A DNA stretch of 64,000 nt. Source: Bacillus sp. B1-b2. Lineage in GTDB: Bacteria > Bacillota > Bacilli > Bacillales > Cytobacillaceae. The stretch lies in the NCBI RefSeq assembly GCF_009183415.1, contig NZ_WEHU01000002.1, positions 1 to 64,000 on the forward strand, read 5' to 3'. The notes beneath the pieces are model-generated. The model was given only the letters and a program-made list of their open reading frames with translations, ran no database searches and was not told the origin of the DNA. Shown here piece after piece: positions 55,792 to 64,000 of this stretch. Every line of letters begins with the position of its first letter. The first letter of the stretch is position 1. The position numbers and the translations under genes were made by a program.

Positions 55792-57195
55792 GTGATTTTT
55801 ATAAAAGTAGATCGCACGCTTGCTGCTTCTCTTACTCAACAAATTTATGAACAGATTCGTAAAAGTATTTTGGCAAAAGAATGGAAAGAAGGGGAGAGGA
55901 TTTTTTCTTCTAGAGAACTGGCTAGCCAATTAGGGGTTTCAAGAAATATTGTTCTAGAAGCCTATGAACGCCTCATTTCAGAAGGATATTTAGAGGTAAG
56001 ACCCCAATCTGGTACTTTTATTGCTGAAGGAACTTCTATTCTTTATAACGAGAAAAAAGAATTAATGGAGCAATTAACTAGTAAAGATCGGGTTAAAAGG
56101 CATTATATTGATTTTAAAGGTGGAAATCCTGCTATTGAGTATTTTCCAAGAAAGAAGTGGGCGCAGTTAACTAAAGATGTTTGCTTACATGCCTCTGATT
56201 CTATTTTTGGTTATGCAGAACCGTATGGTATGGAGGAATTAAGAGAAGTATTAGTAAGATACTTGCAAAGAGTTAGAGGAGTTTCATGCCAAACAGAACA
56301 AATCATTATTACCTCAGGAGCCACTCAAGCATTAAAATTAATTACTGATGTTCTAATTACTGAGGGAGAAACAGTTGCAATCGAGGATCCTGTCACAGAT
56401 GAAATGCGCAATATATTCACGTCTGCTCATGCATCGCTTGTTCCAGTCGCAGTTGATGAGTTTGGAATCAATCCAGCTTATTTACCGAAAGAACGACCTG
56501 GATGTATTTTTGTTATACCTTCTCATCAATATCCATTAGGTGGGATATTGTCTATCCAAAGAAGGCTACAATTGATTGATTATGTACAAAGAATGGATAG
56601 CTATATAGTAGAAGATGATTATGATAGTGAATTTACCTATGAAGGAGCTCCTGTTCCTGCTATTCAAGGGATTGCACCAAATCATGTTATATATGTAGGT
56701 ACATTTAGTAAAATTCTTTCGCCAGCATTAAGAATAGGCTATCTTATTTTGCCACAACATTTAGTGGAAAGATTTAAGAAGGCAAAGTGGTACACGGATA
56801 GGCATACCTCTTCAATAGAGCAATTAGTATTAGCACAATTTATTGAAGAAGGCCATCTAGATAAACATGTAAGAAAAATGAGGAAAATTTATAAAGATAA
56901 AAGAGAATTACTTGTTCATGCTGTTCAAAAATATTTTAAAAAAGCCAGAATTATAGGAAAGTCTGCTGGCATGCATTTAGTGGTAGAATTACCAGATGTC
57001 CATATAAATAGGGAATTGGCTAAGGTGATAGAAACAAAAGGAGTCAAAATTTATCCTATTGACGAATATAGTTTACATAAAGGTGTACATGCAAATCGGT
57101 TTGTCATGGGTTACGGAGGATTAACACCTGAAGAGATAACAAAAGGGGTAGCGTTATTAAAAGAAATCTTAATAAAGGAGAAAATCCTTAGATAA
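55792..57195 (+). CDS. MocR/PdxR-type GntR-aminotransferase regulator
   Basis: Fusion regulator of 467 aa. A GntR winged-helix domain (residues about 10-75, with FSSRELASQLGVSRNIVLEAYERL) is joined to a class I aminotransferase-like PLP domain. The PLP Lys is in GTFSKILSPALRIGYL near residue 310. Such proteins usually sense an amino acid or PLP and control a neighbouring gene. GTG 55792 has AGGAGG upstream. It is divergent from the racemase, the likely target. Confidence 0.9.
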   Translation: MIFIKVDRTLAASLTQQIYEQIRKSILAKEWKEGERIFSSRELASQLGVSRNIVLEAYERLISEGYLEVRPQSGTFIAEGTSILYNEKKELMEQLTSKDRVKRHYIDFKGGNPAIEYFPRKKWAQLTKDVCLHASDSIFGYAEPYGMEELREVLVRYLQRVRGVSCQTEQIIITSGATQALKLITDVLITEGETVAIEDPVTDEMRNIFTSAHASLVPVAVDEFGINPAYLPKERPGCIFVIPSHQYPLGGILSIQRRLQLIDYVQRMDSYIVEDDYDSEFTYEGAPVPAIQGIAPNHVIYVGTFSKILSPALRIGYLILPQHLVERFKKAKWYTDRHTSSIEQLVLAQFIEEGHLDKHVRKMRKIYKDKRELLVHAVQKYFKKARIIGKSAGMHLVVELPDVHINRELAKVIETKGVKIYPIDEYSLHKGVHANRFVMGYGGLTPEEITKGVALLKEILIKEKILR

Positions 57196-57327
57196 GGTTT
57201 ATTTAAGAACATAGTATATTCTCATGTAAATTCTATTGGAAATTCATATCTTTTTAATAGAAGCAAGGTAAATGTATAATAGAAACGAAAAAGAAATTAG
57301 CTAAATGATCCTAAGGAGTATGTGAAT

Positions 57328-58365
57328 ATGAATACGTTAAGAAGCATTTTTAAGAAAAGATGGTTAACCATACTTTTTGGGGTATTAATTATCCTATTGT
57401 TTATCCCAACACCATATTATCTAAATCAACCAGGATCTATCGAGGAACTGGCCCCTAAGGTTACTGTGCAGGATGGAGAAAAATCAGAAAAAGGTAGTCT
57501 TAATTTAACAACCGTTTATTCTATTAAGGCAAGTAATCCATATATTTGGTTATATGGTTTGGTAGCACCTAATACGGAAATTAGGAGAGAAGAAGACGTA
57601 AAAGGGAATTTATCAGATGAAGAGTATAATTCCCTGTTGTTACATATGATGGATAGTTCTAAACAAAATGCTATTATTGCCAGTTTAACAGAAGCGAATA
57701 AGAAAGTGGAGTATCACTATAATGGCATCTTTGTAGCACAAGTATTAGAGAATTCTAAGGCTAAATCCATTATTCACGTTGGAGATGTTATAAAGAAAGT
57801 AGATGGACAGACATTTAATGAAAGTGAAGAACTCATTAATTATCTAAAAGATAAGCCAGTCGGAGATCACGTTACCATTGAATTTATGCATGGTAAGGAA
57901 AAAAAGGAAGCTTCTATTGAAGTGATTGAGTTAAATAAAAAAACAGGGCAAGTAGGGATAGGAATTTCACCTGAAAATAATATGACCATAGAGCCTTCTA
58001 TTGAGGTAGACATTAACAGTGAAAATATTGGTGGACCATCAGCTGGTTTAATGTTTTCATTAGAAATTTATAACCAAATAGAAAAAGGAGATTTAACGAA
58101 GGGGTATAAAGTGGCTGGTACTGGAACAATGGATGCAAGCGGAAATGTCGGCCAAATTGGTGGTATTGAACATAAAATAGTAGCAGCACATAAAGAGGAT
58201 GTAGATATATTCTTCTATCCAAAAGATATCAATAGCTACGATACAAATGAAAAAGAAATTAAAGCAAAAGTGAAAGAAGAAGGATATGAAGATATTACGA
58301 TTGTACCTGTAAGTTCTTTGCAAGAAGCAATTGATTATTTAGAAAAGCTTCCAGAGAAGAAATAA
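57328..58365 (+). CDS. YlbL/SepM-like PDZ-Lon protease
   Basis: Membrane serine protease of 345 aa. One N-terminal membrane segment (about 13-30) is followed by a PDZ domain near 130-195 and a Lon-type S16 domain. The Ser-Lys pair is Ser238 in GGPSAGLMF and Lys283 in GIEHKIVAA, 45 residues apart as expected. In streptococci SepM processes a competence peptide; B. subtilis YlbL is involved in DNA-damage checkpoint recovery. ATG 57328 has AAGGAG nine bases upstream; GTG 57322 is too close. Not beside coaD here. Confidence 0.88.
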   Translation: MNTLRSIFKKRWLTILFGVLIILLFIPTPYYLNQPGSIEELAPKVTVQDGEKSEKGSLNLTTVYSIKASNPYIWLYGLVAPNTEIRREEDVKGNLSDEEYNSLLLHMMDSSKQNAIIASLTEANKKVEYHYNGIFVAQVLENSKAKSIIHVGDVIKKVDGQTFNESEELINYLKDKPVGDHVTIEFMHGKEKKEASIEVIELNKKTGQVGIGISPENNMTIEPSIEVDINSENIGGPSAGLMFSLEIYNQIEKGDLTKGYKVAGTGTMDASGNVGQIGGIEHKIVAAHKEDVDIFFYPKDINSYDTNEKEIKAKVKEEGYEDITIVPVSSLQEAIDYLEKLPEKK

Positions 58366-58485
58366 GCAGTGAAATTCTCCTTGCTATGCCTAGAATCTAG
58401 CGTTTAAAAAGTAGGAAAAAGGGAAAAGTAGAGGTATAGATTAGCGTATAGGGTTAAATGGCGTTTTTTAAGGGGAGGTTTCATT

Positions 58486-58686
58486 ATGTCAGATTTTTTC
58501 GAGGGTCTTTTTAATATACTTTATGCCTTTTTTGGTTTCCCACTTTTATTACTTGTTCTTATCATCGTTGCTATAATTGTTTCACAAAGACGAAGAAAAA
58601 AGAAGATGAAAGAAAAAGACTGGATGGGTCATTCTCCGGTTGAGAAGATTAAAAAAGACGACAGAGGAAATAATAATCAGAAGTAA
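58486..58686 (+). CDS. Small single-membrane-segment protein
   Basis: Protein of 66 aa. A hydrophobic segment covers about residues 8-33, followed by RRRKKKMKEK and a basic, hydrophilic tail. The charge pattern fits an outside N-terminus and a cytoplasmic tail. GGGGAGG precedes the ATG at a good distance, and a terminator follows, which supports it as a real gene. Not recognised; function unknown. Confidence 0.65.
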   Translation: MSDFFEGLFNILYAFFGFPLLLLVLIIVAIIVSQRRRKKKMKEKDWMGHSPVEKIKKDDRGNNNQK

Positions 58687-58692
58687 TGGATC

Positions 58693-58730
58693 AAAAAAAT
58701 CATTTCGTAATAGAAATGGTTTTTTTGTTA
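58693..58730 (+). terminator. Terminator of the small membrane protein gene
   Basis: AAAAAAATCATTTC pairs with GAAATGGTTTTTTT (one G-U) around GTAATA; the T-run is within and after the stem. Confidence 0.75.
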
Positions 58731-58740
58731 TGAAAAACGT

Positions 58741-59107
58741 AAGATAAAGCTTGGAAAATAGAGAGAAGGATAGGAAAAAAGAATGGGTTAGGGAGGAATT
58801 TACTAATAAGATAGGGAATTTAGACACTAGAGGCAGCCCTGCATTTTCAGTAATCTAAAGATAACGGCTAGCTAGGTTGAAATAAACATACTCTGTTAGT
58901 ATTTAGGATGAATTTCATATTCCCAATAAATTCTTTCTGTTAAGGATTTGTAACCATTTTGATGCTTAATAGAAATCAATGAAATGAGTAGGTTTGCTAA
59001 AATGAAGGATAGCAAAAAATCATAAAATGGAAAGTAAAGCATAAATATCATACTTAGTCATGTAGCTCTAAAGGGACATTTCGATACTTAAATAACAGGG
59101 GGAAGTT
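58741..59107. other. Intergenic region without a gene
   Basis: A/T-rich, about 370 bases. No repeats, hairpins or coding frames that I can support; it should hold the promoter of the large TPR protein gene. GGGGGAAG directly before its ATG is the ribosome site. Confidence 0.4.
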
Positions 59108-61834
59108 ATGACTTTAGAAAAGAAATTAATAGAAAAAACTTATTATGAAAGCTATACAAAGGATAGAGATGAACTGCCTTTTGAGGTTCTAGGACAATTA
59201 TATATGCAAGAGCAAAGAAAAAATGTGCCAGATATGACTTCTATCCGTTTTGCACAGGGTGAATTGTATTTTCAATATCATGATTACGAGGCTGCTATTT
59301 TCAAATGGGAGAATATAAGCGGAGAATTAGAGCCATGGGCAAAAAAGAATCTAGCAGATGCCTATCTTGAATTAGAAGAGTATTCAACAGCGGAAAGTTT
59401 TTATAAATCTATTGCAACAGACTCCGATTTATTAACTACAGAAATATCATTACAATTATTTTCATTGTACCTTCAAAAAGGGAATCATGAAATGGCATTA
59501 GATATGATAAAAAGTCTAGTTATCTCTAATCCAGACTATGCAAATATTACAACTATTGCTAAAAAGTATTATGAGGAACAACAAGAATGGGATGAAGCGA
59601 TTCAACTTGCAGTTCATGAAGGGTTAAGAACAGATTCACTTAAGTGGTATGATGCCCTTATTCCATACAGTAAATTAGAATTAATAAAGAATTATCCACC
59701 TTCTTATTTTAAGGAAACGTTACAAAATGTTCAAGAGCTAGATCGTCCAACATTTACTAGATTAGTAGTTGCTATGTGGCCAAATTATCAAGAAACTACT
59801 CATAATCTAGCATGGGTCCAATTATTTAACGAAATTTTTGTTCCAAGTGAAGAAGAAGAAAATAGTCTTGCAGAGGTTATTGAAAAATCCTACCACTATT
59901 TAATTAGCGGTAAATACCCGATTAATGAAGTGAAAGAATTCATCCCCTCTTTATTAGCAAACTATTTCTTATCTGCTGTGGATGAGAAAAAGCATACTGC
60001 AGCATCAGCTGTGTTAGCATGGAATGAGATGTTCAAAGAATCTATTGATCGCTCAGTCGTAGAGCAAGCGGAGACAAATATTAATCTAGCGTCTAATAGC
60101 GATGTAGGAACAGAGGAATTTATGTCTTTATTCCAATCTATTGTTACTTGGGCAAACAAGCATGATATTCATATTGATCATAAATTTTCTCGTAAAGTAA
60201 TGGAGTATATTCCATCTCAAAACAATCATATACTCATGTTAGGTTCTACTGGTAGTGGAGTAAATACGTATATTAATGAACTTATTGGCGAAACCATACT
60301 TGCTGAAGAAACAAAAGCTGTTGTAACGATTCAGGATCAAGACTACCTTGAAATGAAAGAATTAACAGACTCAGGATTCGTTACAATGGATAACTTAACT
60401 AACTTTTATGATGAATTATTAAATATTCATGATTACACGGAAAATCCAAGAGTCTTTAATCTCTATGCTCCTTCTTCCTACTTAAGAGAGAATAAATGGA
60501 CAGTTTCAACAGCACCTTTTGTTAGTGAGGATTCTTACTGTGATTATGCATTACTAGCAGACAGCTTGTTATTTGTTATTAATGAAAAAGCTGTTTTTTC
60601 CTACACCGAATATGAGCAGCTTAATCAGTGGAAAGAGAAATCTCCTCATCTAACGATACAATTTTTAATCTATGTGGATGATGTGGATCATGATAGAGTA
60701 GCTACCAAACGCTTGCAAAAAGCCATTAGCACCATACAACACTATTTTTCAGATAGTAAAATTTTTATTTATTCTAAACAAGAGAATCCACATTCACAAT
60801 TGGATGAAATTAGTCTATATTATACACAGCATTTTCAAGAGAGAGATGTGAAAGAAGAGCGATTATCCAAAAGCACTACAATCATCCAAGATCTTATTAC
60901 GAGTTTATTAGATAAGAGAGTGGAAATGGAAAGTAGCTTACAAACTTCTTTACAAGTATATGAAGAGATGGTTAGTAAGCTGTCCGGAGCGAAAAATCAG
61001 CTAATTGATATGGAAGCAATGCAATCTGATTTAGTAATCAAACAGTTTCATGATTTGAAGAGAAATATAAAAGAAGAAATAATAAAGGAAGTTCCAGAGC
61101 TTCTTAGAAACTGTAAAGAACTAGTCAAAGAAGATAGTGATTTTAGTAAAATTCATCTAATATTAAATGAAGAGATGAATAAGCGTATTAATAGTTATCT
61201 ACAAGAAACAATGGTTCCAAGAGTTCATCAACATACAGAAGATTGGATTCAGCATTCACAGACAGAATTAGAAAAGAGCCAGATTTTTCTAAATGAATTG
61301 AAAGAGAGCTTTAACGATATCTATCAAGAACAAACACTTACATTAACATGCGATTTCTCCATTATTGATGATTGGCATAGAGATGCACGTCGTTTGACTG
61401 GTGGAATGCAAGTAGATCAGTTAAATATATTTATGCGTTTCAATCCCTCACAAATGTTCTTGAAAAGTGCAGGGAAACTGCTAGGTGTTATGCAGCAAAA
61501 TAAAAAAATGCTACAAAGTAAATATCAGAAATATATGGAAACAGAAGATTTCCAAGAAGTAGCGAATGAAGTCGCAGAAAAGGTTCTTCAACAATTTGAT
61601 TTTTATGAAAAAGGGCTAGCAAGGGATATTCAGTTATTCTATGTTCAACCGATACAAACACTTCAAACGACAGTAGAAGTAAAAACAACAGAAATCGAGG
61701 AATATAGAGATTTACTAAGTCGTTTGAAAAAGAATCCAGCAATGTTCCACGATCCGTTAAGATTATTTGAACTGCGATTATTACAATATGATTGGCTAGC
61801 AAATACAGTTAAGGTTACAACTACTACATGGTAA
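59108..61834 (+). CDS. TPR protein with degenerate dynamin-like GTPase domain
   Basis: Protein of 908 aa that I cannot assign to a named gene. Residues about 40-190 form tetratricopeptide-like helices (YFQYHDYEAAIFKWE, ADAYLELEEYSTAESFYK). A P-loop-like GSTGSGVNT at 379-387 starts a dynamin-like GTPase fold but lacks the Lys of Walker A. DSLLFVINEKAVFSYTEYEQL and FLIYVDDVD sit where the later GTPase motifs would be. Residues about 590-900 are helical, with long coiled coils like a dynamin stalk. No membrane segment is obvious. Single gene. A scaffold or membrane-remodelling role is inference. Confidence 0.75.
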   Translation: MTLEKKLIEKTYYESYTKDRDELPFEVLGQLYMQEQRKNVPDMTSIRFAQGELYFQYHDYEAAIFKWENISGELEPWAKKNLADAYLELEEYSTAESFYKSIATDSDLLTTEISLQLFSLYLQKGNHEMALDMIKSLVISNPDYANITTIAKKYYEEQQEWDEAIQLAVHEGLRTDSLKWYDALIPYSKLELIKNYPPSYFKETLQNVQELDRPTFTRLVVAMWPNYQETTHNLAWVQLFNEIFVPSEEEENSLAEVIEKSYHYLISGKYPINEVKEFIPSLLANYFLSAVDEKKHTAASAVLAWNEMFKESIDRSVVEQAETNINLASNSDVGTEEFMSLFQSIVTWANKHDIHIDHKFSRKVMEYIPSQNNHILMLGSTGSGVNTYINELIGETILAEETKAVVTIQDQDYLEMKELTDSGFVTMDNLTNFYDELLNIHDYTENPRVFNLYAPSSYLRENKWTVSTAPFVSEDSYCDYALLADSLLFVINEKAVFSYTEYEQLNQWKEKSPHLTIQFLIYVDDVDHDRVATKRLQKAISTIQHYFSDSKIFIYSKQENPHSQLDEISLYYTQHFQERDVKEERLSKSTTIIQDLITSLLDKRVEMESSLQTSLQVYEEMVSKLSGAKNQLIDMEAMQSDLVIKQFHDLKRNIKEEIIKEVPELLRNCKELVKEDSDFSKIHLILNEEMNKRINSYLQETMVPRVHQHTEDWIQHSQTELEKSQIFLNELKESFNDIYQEQTLTLTCDFSIIDDWHRDARRLTGGMQVDQLNIFMRFNPSQMFLKSAGKLLGVMQQNKKMLQSKYQKYMETEDFQEVANEVAEKVLQQFDFYEKGLARDIQLFYVQPIQTLQTTVEVKTTEIEEYRDLLSRLKKNPAMFHDPLRLFELRLLQYDWLANTVKVTTTTW

Positions 61835-61890
61835 TAAAATGAGGAAAGAGAGAGTTGGGAGATTTATTCTGACTTTCTTTTTTTGTTTGG

Positions 61891-62345
61891 GGATGAAAGC
61901 TCGAAATATATATGAGAAGAGAGAAAAAGATCGTTCATTTGGGAAATGAAAGCCCGAAATGCTGAAAAAAAGAGAAAAAGGTCGTCCATTCAAGAAATGA
62001 AAGCCCGAAATGCTGGAAAAAAGAAAAAAAGGTCGTTCATTCAAGAAATGAAAGCCCGAAATGCTGAAAAAAAGAAAAAAAGGTCATTCATCCAGGGAAT
62101 GAAAGCCCGAAATGCTGAAAAAAAGAAAAAAAGGTCATTCATTTAAGAAATGAAAGCCCGAAATGCTGGAAAAAAGAAAAAAAGGTCGTTCATTCAAGAA
62201 ATGAAAGCCCGAAATGCTGGAAAAAAGAAAAAAAGGTCATTCATCCAGGGAATGAAAGCCCGAAATGTTAAAAAAAAGAAAAAAGGTCGTTCATTCAAGA
62301 AATGAAAGCTCGAAATGCTAAAAAAAAGAAAAAAAGGTCGTTCAT
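61891..62345 (+). repeat. Tandem array, family B (9 copies, 51-bp unit)
   Basis: ATGAAAGC starts at 61893, 61946, 61997, 62048, 62099, 62150, 62201, 62252 and 62302. The unit reads ATGAAAGCCCGAAATGCTG, then AAAAAAGAAAAAAAGGTCGT, then TCATTCAAGA; TTCATT pairs with AATGAA across the junction. A tenth partial unit ends at 62345. It lies between the convergent TPR protein and glnS genes, in the same orientation as the 15.9 kb array. Because 51 is divisible by three, open frames run through it, but they have no ribosome site. Confidence 0.92.
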
Positions 62346-62425
62346 GGTAGAAAAACAAAAGAACGAATTCCCATATAAAAAACAAACAACAAATATGGAT
62401 CAGTATGAGGGAAAACAGAAGAGCA

Positions 62426-62460
62426 AAACAAAAAGCCGTGTAACCAATTACACAGCTTTT
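62426..62460 (-). terminator. glnS terminator
   Basis: On the minus strand AAAAGCTGTGTAA pairs with TTACACGGCTTTT (one G-U) around TTGG, followed by TGTTTTG. Confidence 0.85.
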
Positions 62461-62469
62461 GTCTAAAAT

Positions 62470-64000
62470 TTAAAGTTTAAAAGAACTCTTCAATGAAACA
62501 ATGCGGTTAAATACAGGCATTTCAGCTGTTGTGTATTTAGTATCTACATTGAAATAACCATGACGGAAGAATTGGAATTTGTCTTGTGCTTGTACATCCT
62601 TCATGTTTGGTTCAATGAATCCTTGAATGATTTCTAGGGATTTAGGATTAACGTAATCTAAGAATGTTTTGCCATCTTCCATTTCATCATCATCATTAAT
62701 TAATGGTTCAAAAAGGCGGAACTCTGCAGGAATAGCTTGTGTTGCTTCTACCCAATGTAAGGTACCTTTTACTTTTCTACCAGTAAATCCAGAACCACTT
62801 TTTGTTTCTTTATCATACGTACAATGTAACTCAATAACATTGCCTTCTTCATCTTTAATGACTTCTTCACATTTAATAAAGTAAGCATGCTTTAAGCGAA
62901 CTTCATTTCCAGGGAACAAACGGAAGTATTTCTTTGGAGGGTTCTCCATGAAATCTTCTTGTTCAATATAAATTTCGCGGGAAAAAGGTATTTGTCTAAT
63001 TCCCATTTCAGGATTTTCTGGATTAATTTCTGCATCTAGCATTTCCACTTCCCCTTCAGGATAGTTCGTGATCACGACCTTAAGTGGATTTAATACTCCC
63101 ATTGTACGTGGAGCTTTTAATTTTAAATCTTCACGTACAAAATGATCAAGCATAGCAGCATCAACTGCACCAGATCCTTTTGAAATACCTAATTCCATAC
63201 TGAAGTTGCGTATTGCTTCAGGTGTTACACCTTTTCTTCTTAAACCAGAAATGGTAGGCATACGAGGATCATCCCAACCATCCACATAATTTTCATCAAC
63301 CAATAGCTTTAACTTTCGCTTACTCATAACGGTATTTGTAATGTTTAAACGGCCAAACTCAATTTGTTGAGGCGTACTTTCCATTTCACACTCACGAATA
63401 ACCCAATCATAAAGTGGACGTTGGTCCTCAAACTCTGTTGTACAAAGGGAATGAGTTACTCCTTCGATGGCATCCTCTAATGGATGAGCAAATGCATACA
63501 TTGGATAGATACACCATTTATCTCCTGTATTGTGATGTGTTGCATGTGCTATACGATAGATAACAGGATCTCTTAAATTAATATTAGGAGAAGCCATATC
63601 AATTTTGGCACGAAGTACTTTTTCTCCATTACCATATTCACCATTACGCATTGCTTCAAATAATTGTAAACTCTCTTCAATAGAGCGAGTACGATATGGA
63701 CTTTCTTTTCCTGGTTCTGTTAATGTTCCACGGTGTTCACGAATTTCATCTGCAGATAAATCATCTACATAAGCAAGTCCTTTTTTAATTAATAGAACTG
63801 CTCTGTTATACATCTCTTCGAAGTAGTCAGAAGCAAATAAAAGATTTTCCCATTCGTATCCAAGCCATTCAACATCTTTTTTAATAGAGTTTACATACTC
63901 CACATCTTCTTTTAGTGGATTTGTGTCATCAAAACGAAGATTTGTTTGACCTCCGAACTCATCAGCCAAGCCAAAATTTATAAATATGGATTTAGCATGT
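62470..64000 (-). CDS. glnS: Glutaminyl-tRNA synthetase GlnRS (5' part outside window)
   Basis: The class I synthetase runs off the right edge; translation reads [28 protein letters not shown] at the window end, the segment just after the HIGH motif. VMSKRKLKL is the KMSKS-type loop, and [16 protein letters not shown] and the beta-barrel anticodon domain follow. It charges tRNA(Gln) directly with glutamine. B. subtilis lacks it and relies on GatCAB, which is also encoded in this window. About 40 N-terminal residues are missing. Stop at 62470, with terminator. Confidence 0.95.
   Translation of the reverse strand, partial: HAKSIFINFGLADEFGGQTNLRFDDTNPLKEDVEYVNSIKKDVEWLGYEWENLLFASDYFEEMYNRAVLLIKKGLAYVDDLSADEIREHRGTLTEPGKESPYRTRSIEESLQLFEAMRNGEYGNGEKVLRAKIDMASPNINLRDPVIYRIAHATHHNTGDKWCIYPMYAFAHPLEDAIEGVTHSLCTTEFEDQRPLYDWVIRECEMESTPQQIEFGRLNITNTVMSKRKLKLLVDENYVDGWDDPRMPTISGLRRKGVTPEAIRNFSMELGISKGSGAVDAAMLDHFVREDLKLKAPRTMGVLNPLKVVITNYPEGEVEMLDAEINPENPEMGIRQIPFSREIYIEQEDFMENPPKKYFRLFPGNEVRLKHAYFIKCEEVIKDEEGNVIELHCTYDKETKSGSGFTGRKVKGTLHWVEATQAIPAEFRLFEPLINDDDEMEDGKTFLDYVNPKSLEIIQGFIEPNMKDVQAQDKFQFFRHGYFNVDTKYTTAEMPVFNRIVSLKSSFKL

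Noticed and set aside
61946-62146. 66-residue plus-strand frame of KARNAEKKKKRSF-type repeats, and the matching minus-strand frames
   Set aside because: Open only because the 51-bp unit keeps frame; no ribosome site upstream.

Overview
The window is a 64 kb piece of a low-GC Gram-positive chromosome from the Bacillaceae. Three things point there: the 5S rRNA sequence, near-consensus Shine-Dalgarno sites throughout, and gene order matching the Bacillus subtilis block yebE-yebG-purEKBCSQLFMNHD, yerA-yerB-yerC-pcrB-pcrA-ligA-yerH, gatCAB, dgkB-rlmCD. The species cannot be named from sequence alone. A glutaminyl-tRNA synthetase gene, absent from B. subtilis, sits at the right edge.

Layout. 0-1 kb: end of an rRNA operon (5S plus terminator), then yebE/yebG. 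1-14.3 kb: the complete twelve-gene de novo purine operon, preceded by a PurR box pair, an extended -10 promoter and a guanine-type purine riboswitch with a terminator platform. 14.3-16.6 kb: two tandem-repeat arrays, an SDR-family dehydrogenase and a His-rich membrane protein. 16.7-26.4 kb: the yerA-yerH block (adenine deaminase-like protein, lipoproteins, archaeal-type lipid synthase PcrB, helicase PcrA, ligase LigA). 26.5-31.6 kb: a YueI-like protein, the ohr/ohrR peroxide pair and gatCAB. 31.7-39.1 kb: an accessory stretch where B. subtilis carries yerO-swrC. It holds an RpiR regulator with a 6-phospho-beta-glucosidase, PlsY, an unknown membrane protein, and an ECF sigma/anti-sigma/three-repeat membrane protein operon. 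39.3-42.5 kb: dgkB, a nine-copy repeat array and rlmCD. 42.6-58.7 kb: mostly single-gene units (acetyltransferases, chemoreceptor, thioesterase, coiled-coil/3D cell-wall protein, methyltransferase, MHYT-GGDEF-EAL protein, HxlR regulator with catechol dioxygenase, RsbR paralog, racemase with MocR regulator, YlbL-like protease). 59.1-64 kb: a large TPR protein with a degenerate dynamin-like GTPase domain, a nine-copy repeat array, and the 3' part of glnS.

The most unusual feature is a set of intergenic tandem arrays. Two families recur: A has a 52-bp unit with a GGTTCT/AGAACC inverted repeat; B has a 51-bp unit with a TTCAT/ATGAA inverted repeat. All lie on the same strand and all sit between genes. 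Other points worth following are the ECF sigma gene that seems to start at ATT, the TPR/dynamin-like protein, GlnRS encoded alongside GatCAB, an RBS-sequestering leader hairpin, and several inverted repeats that look like operators.
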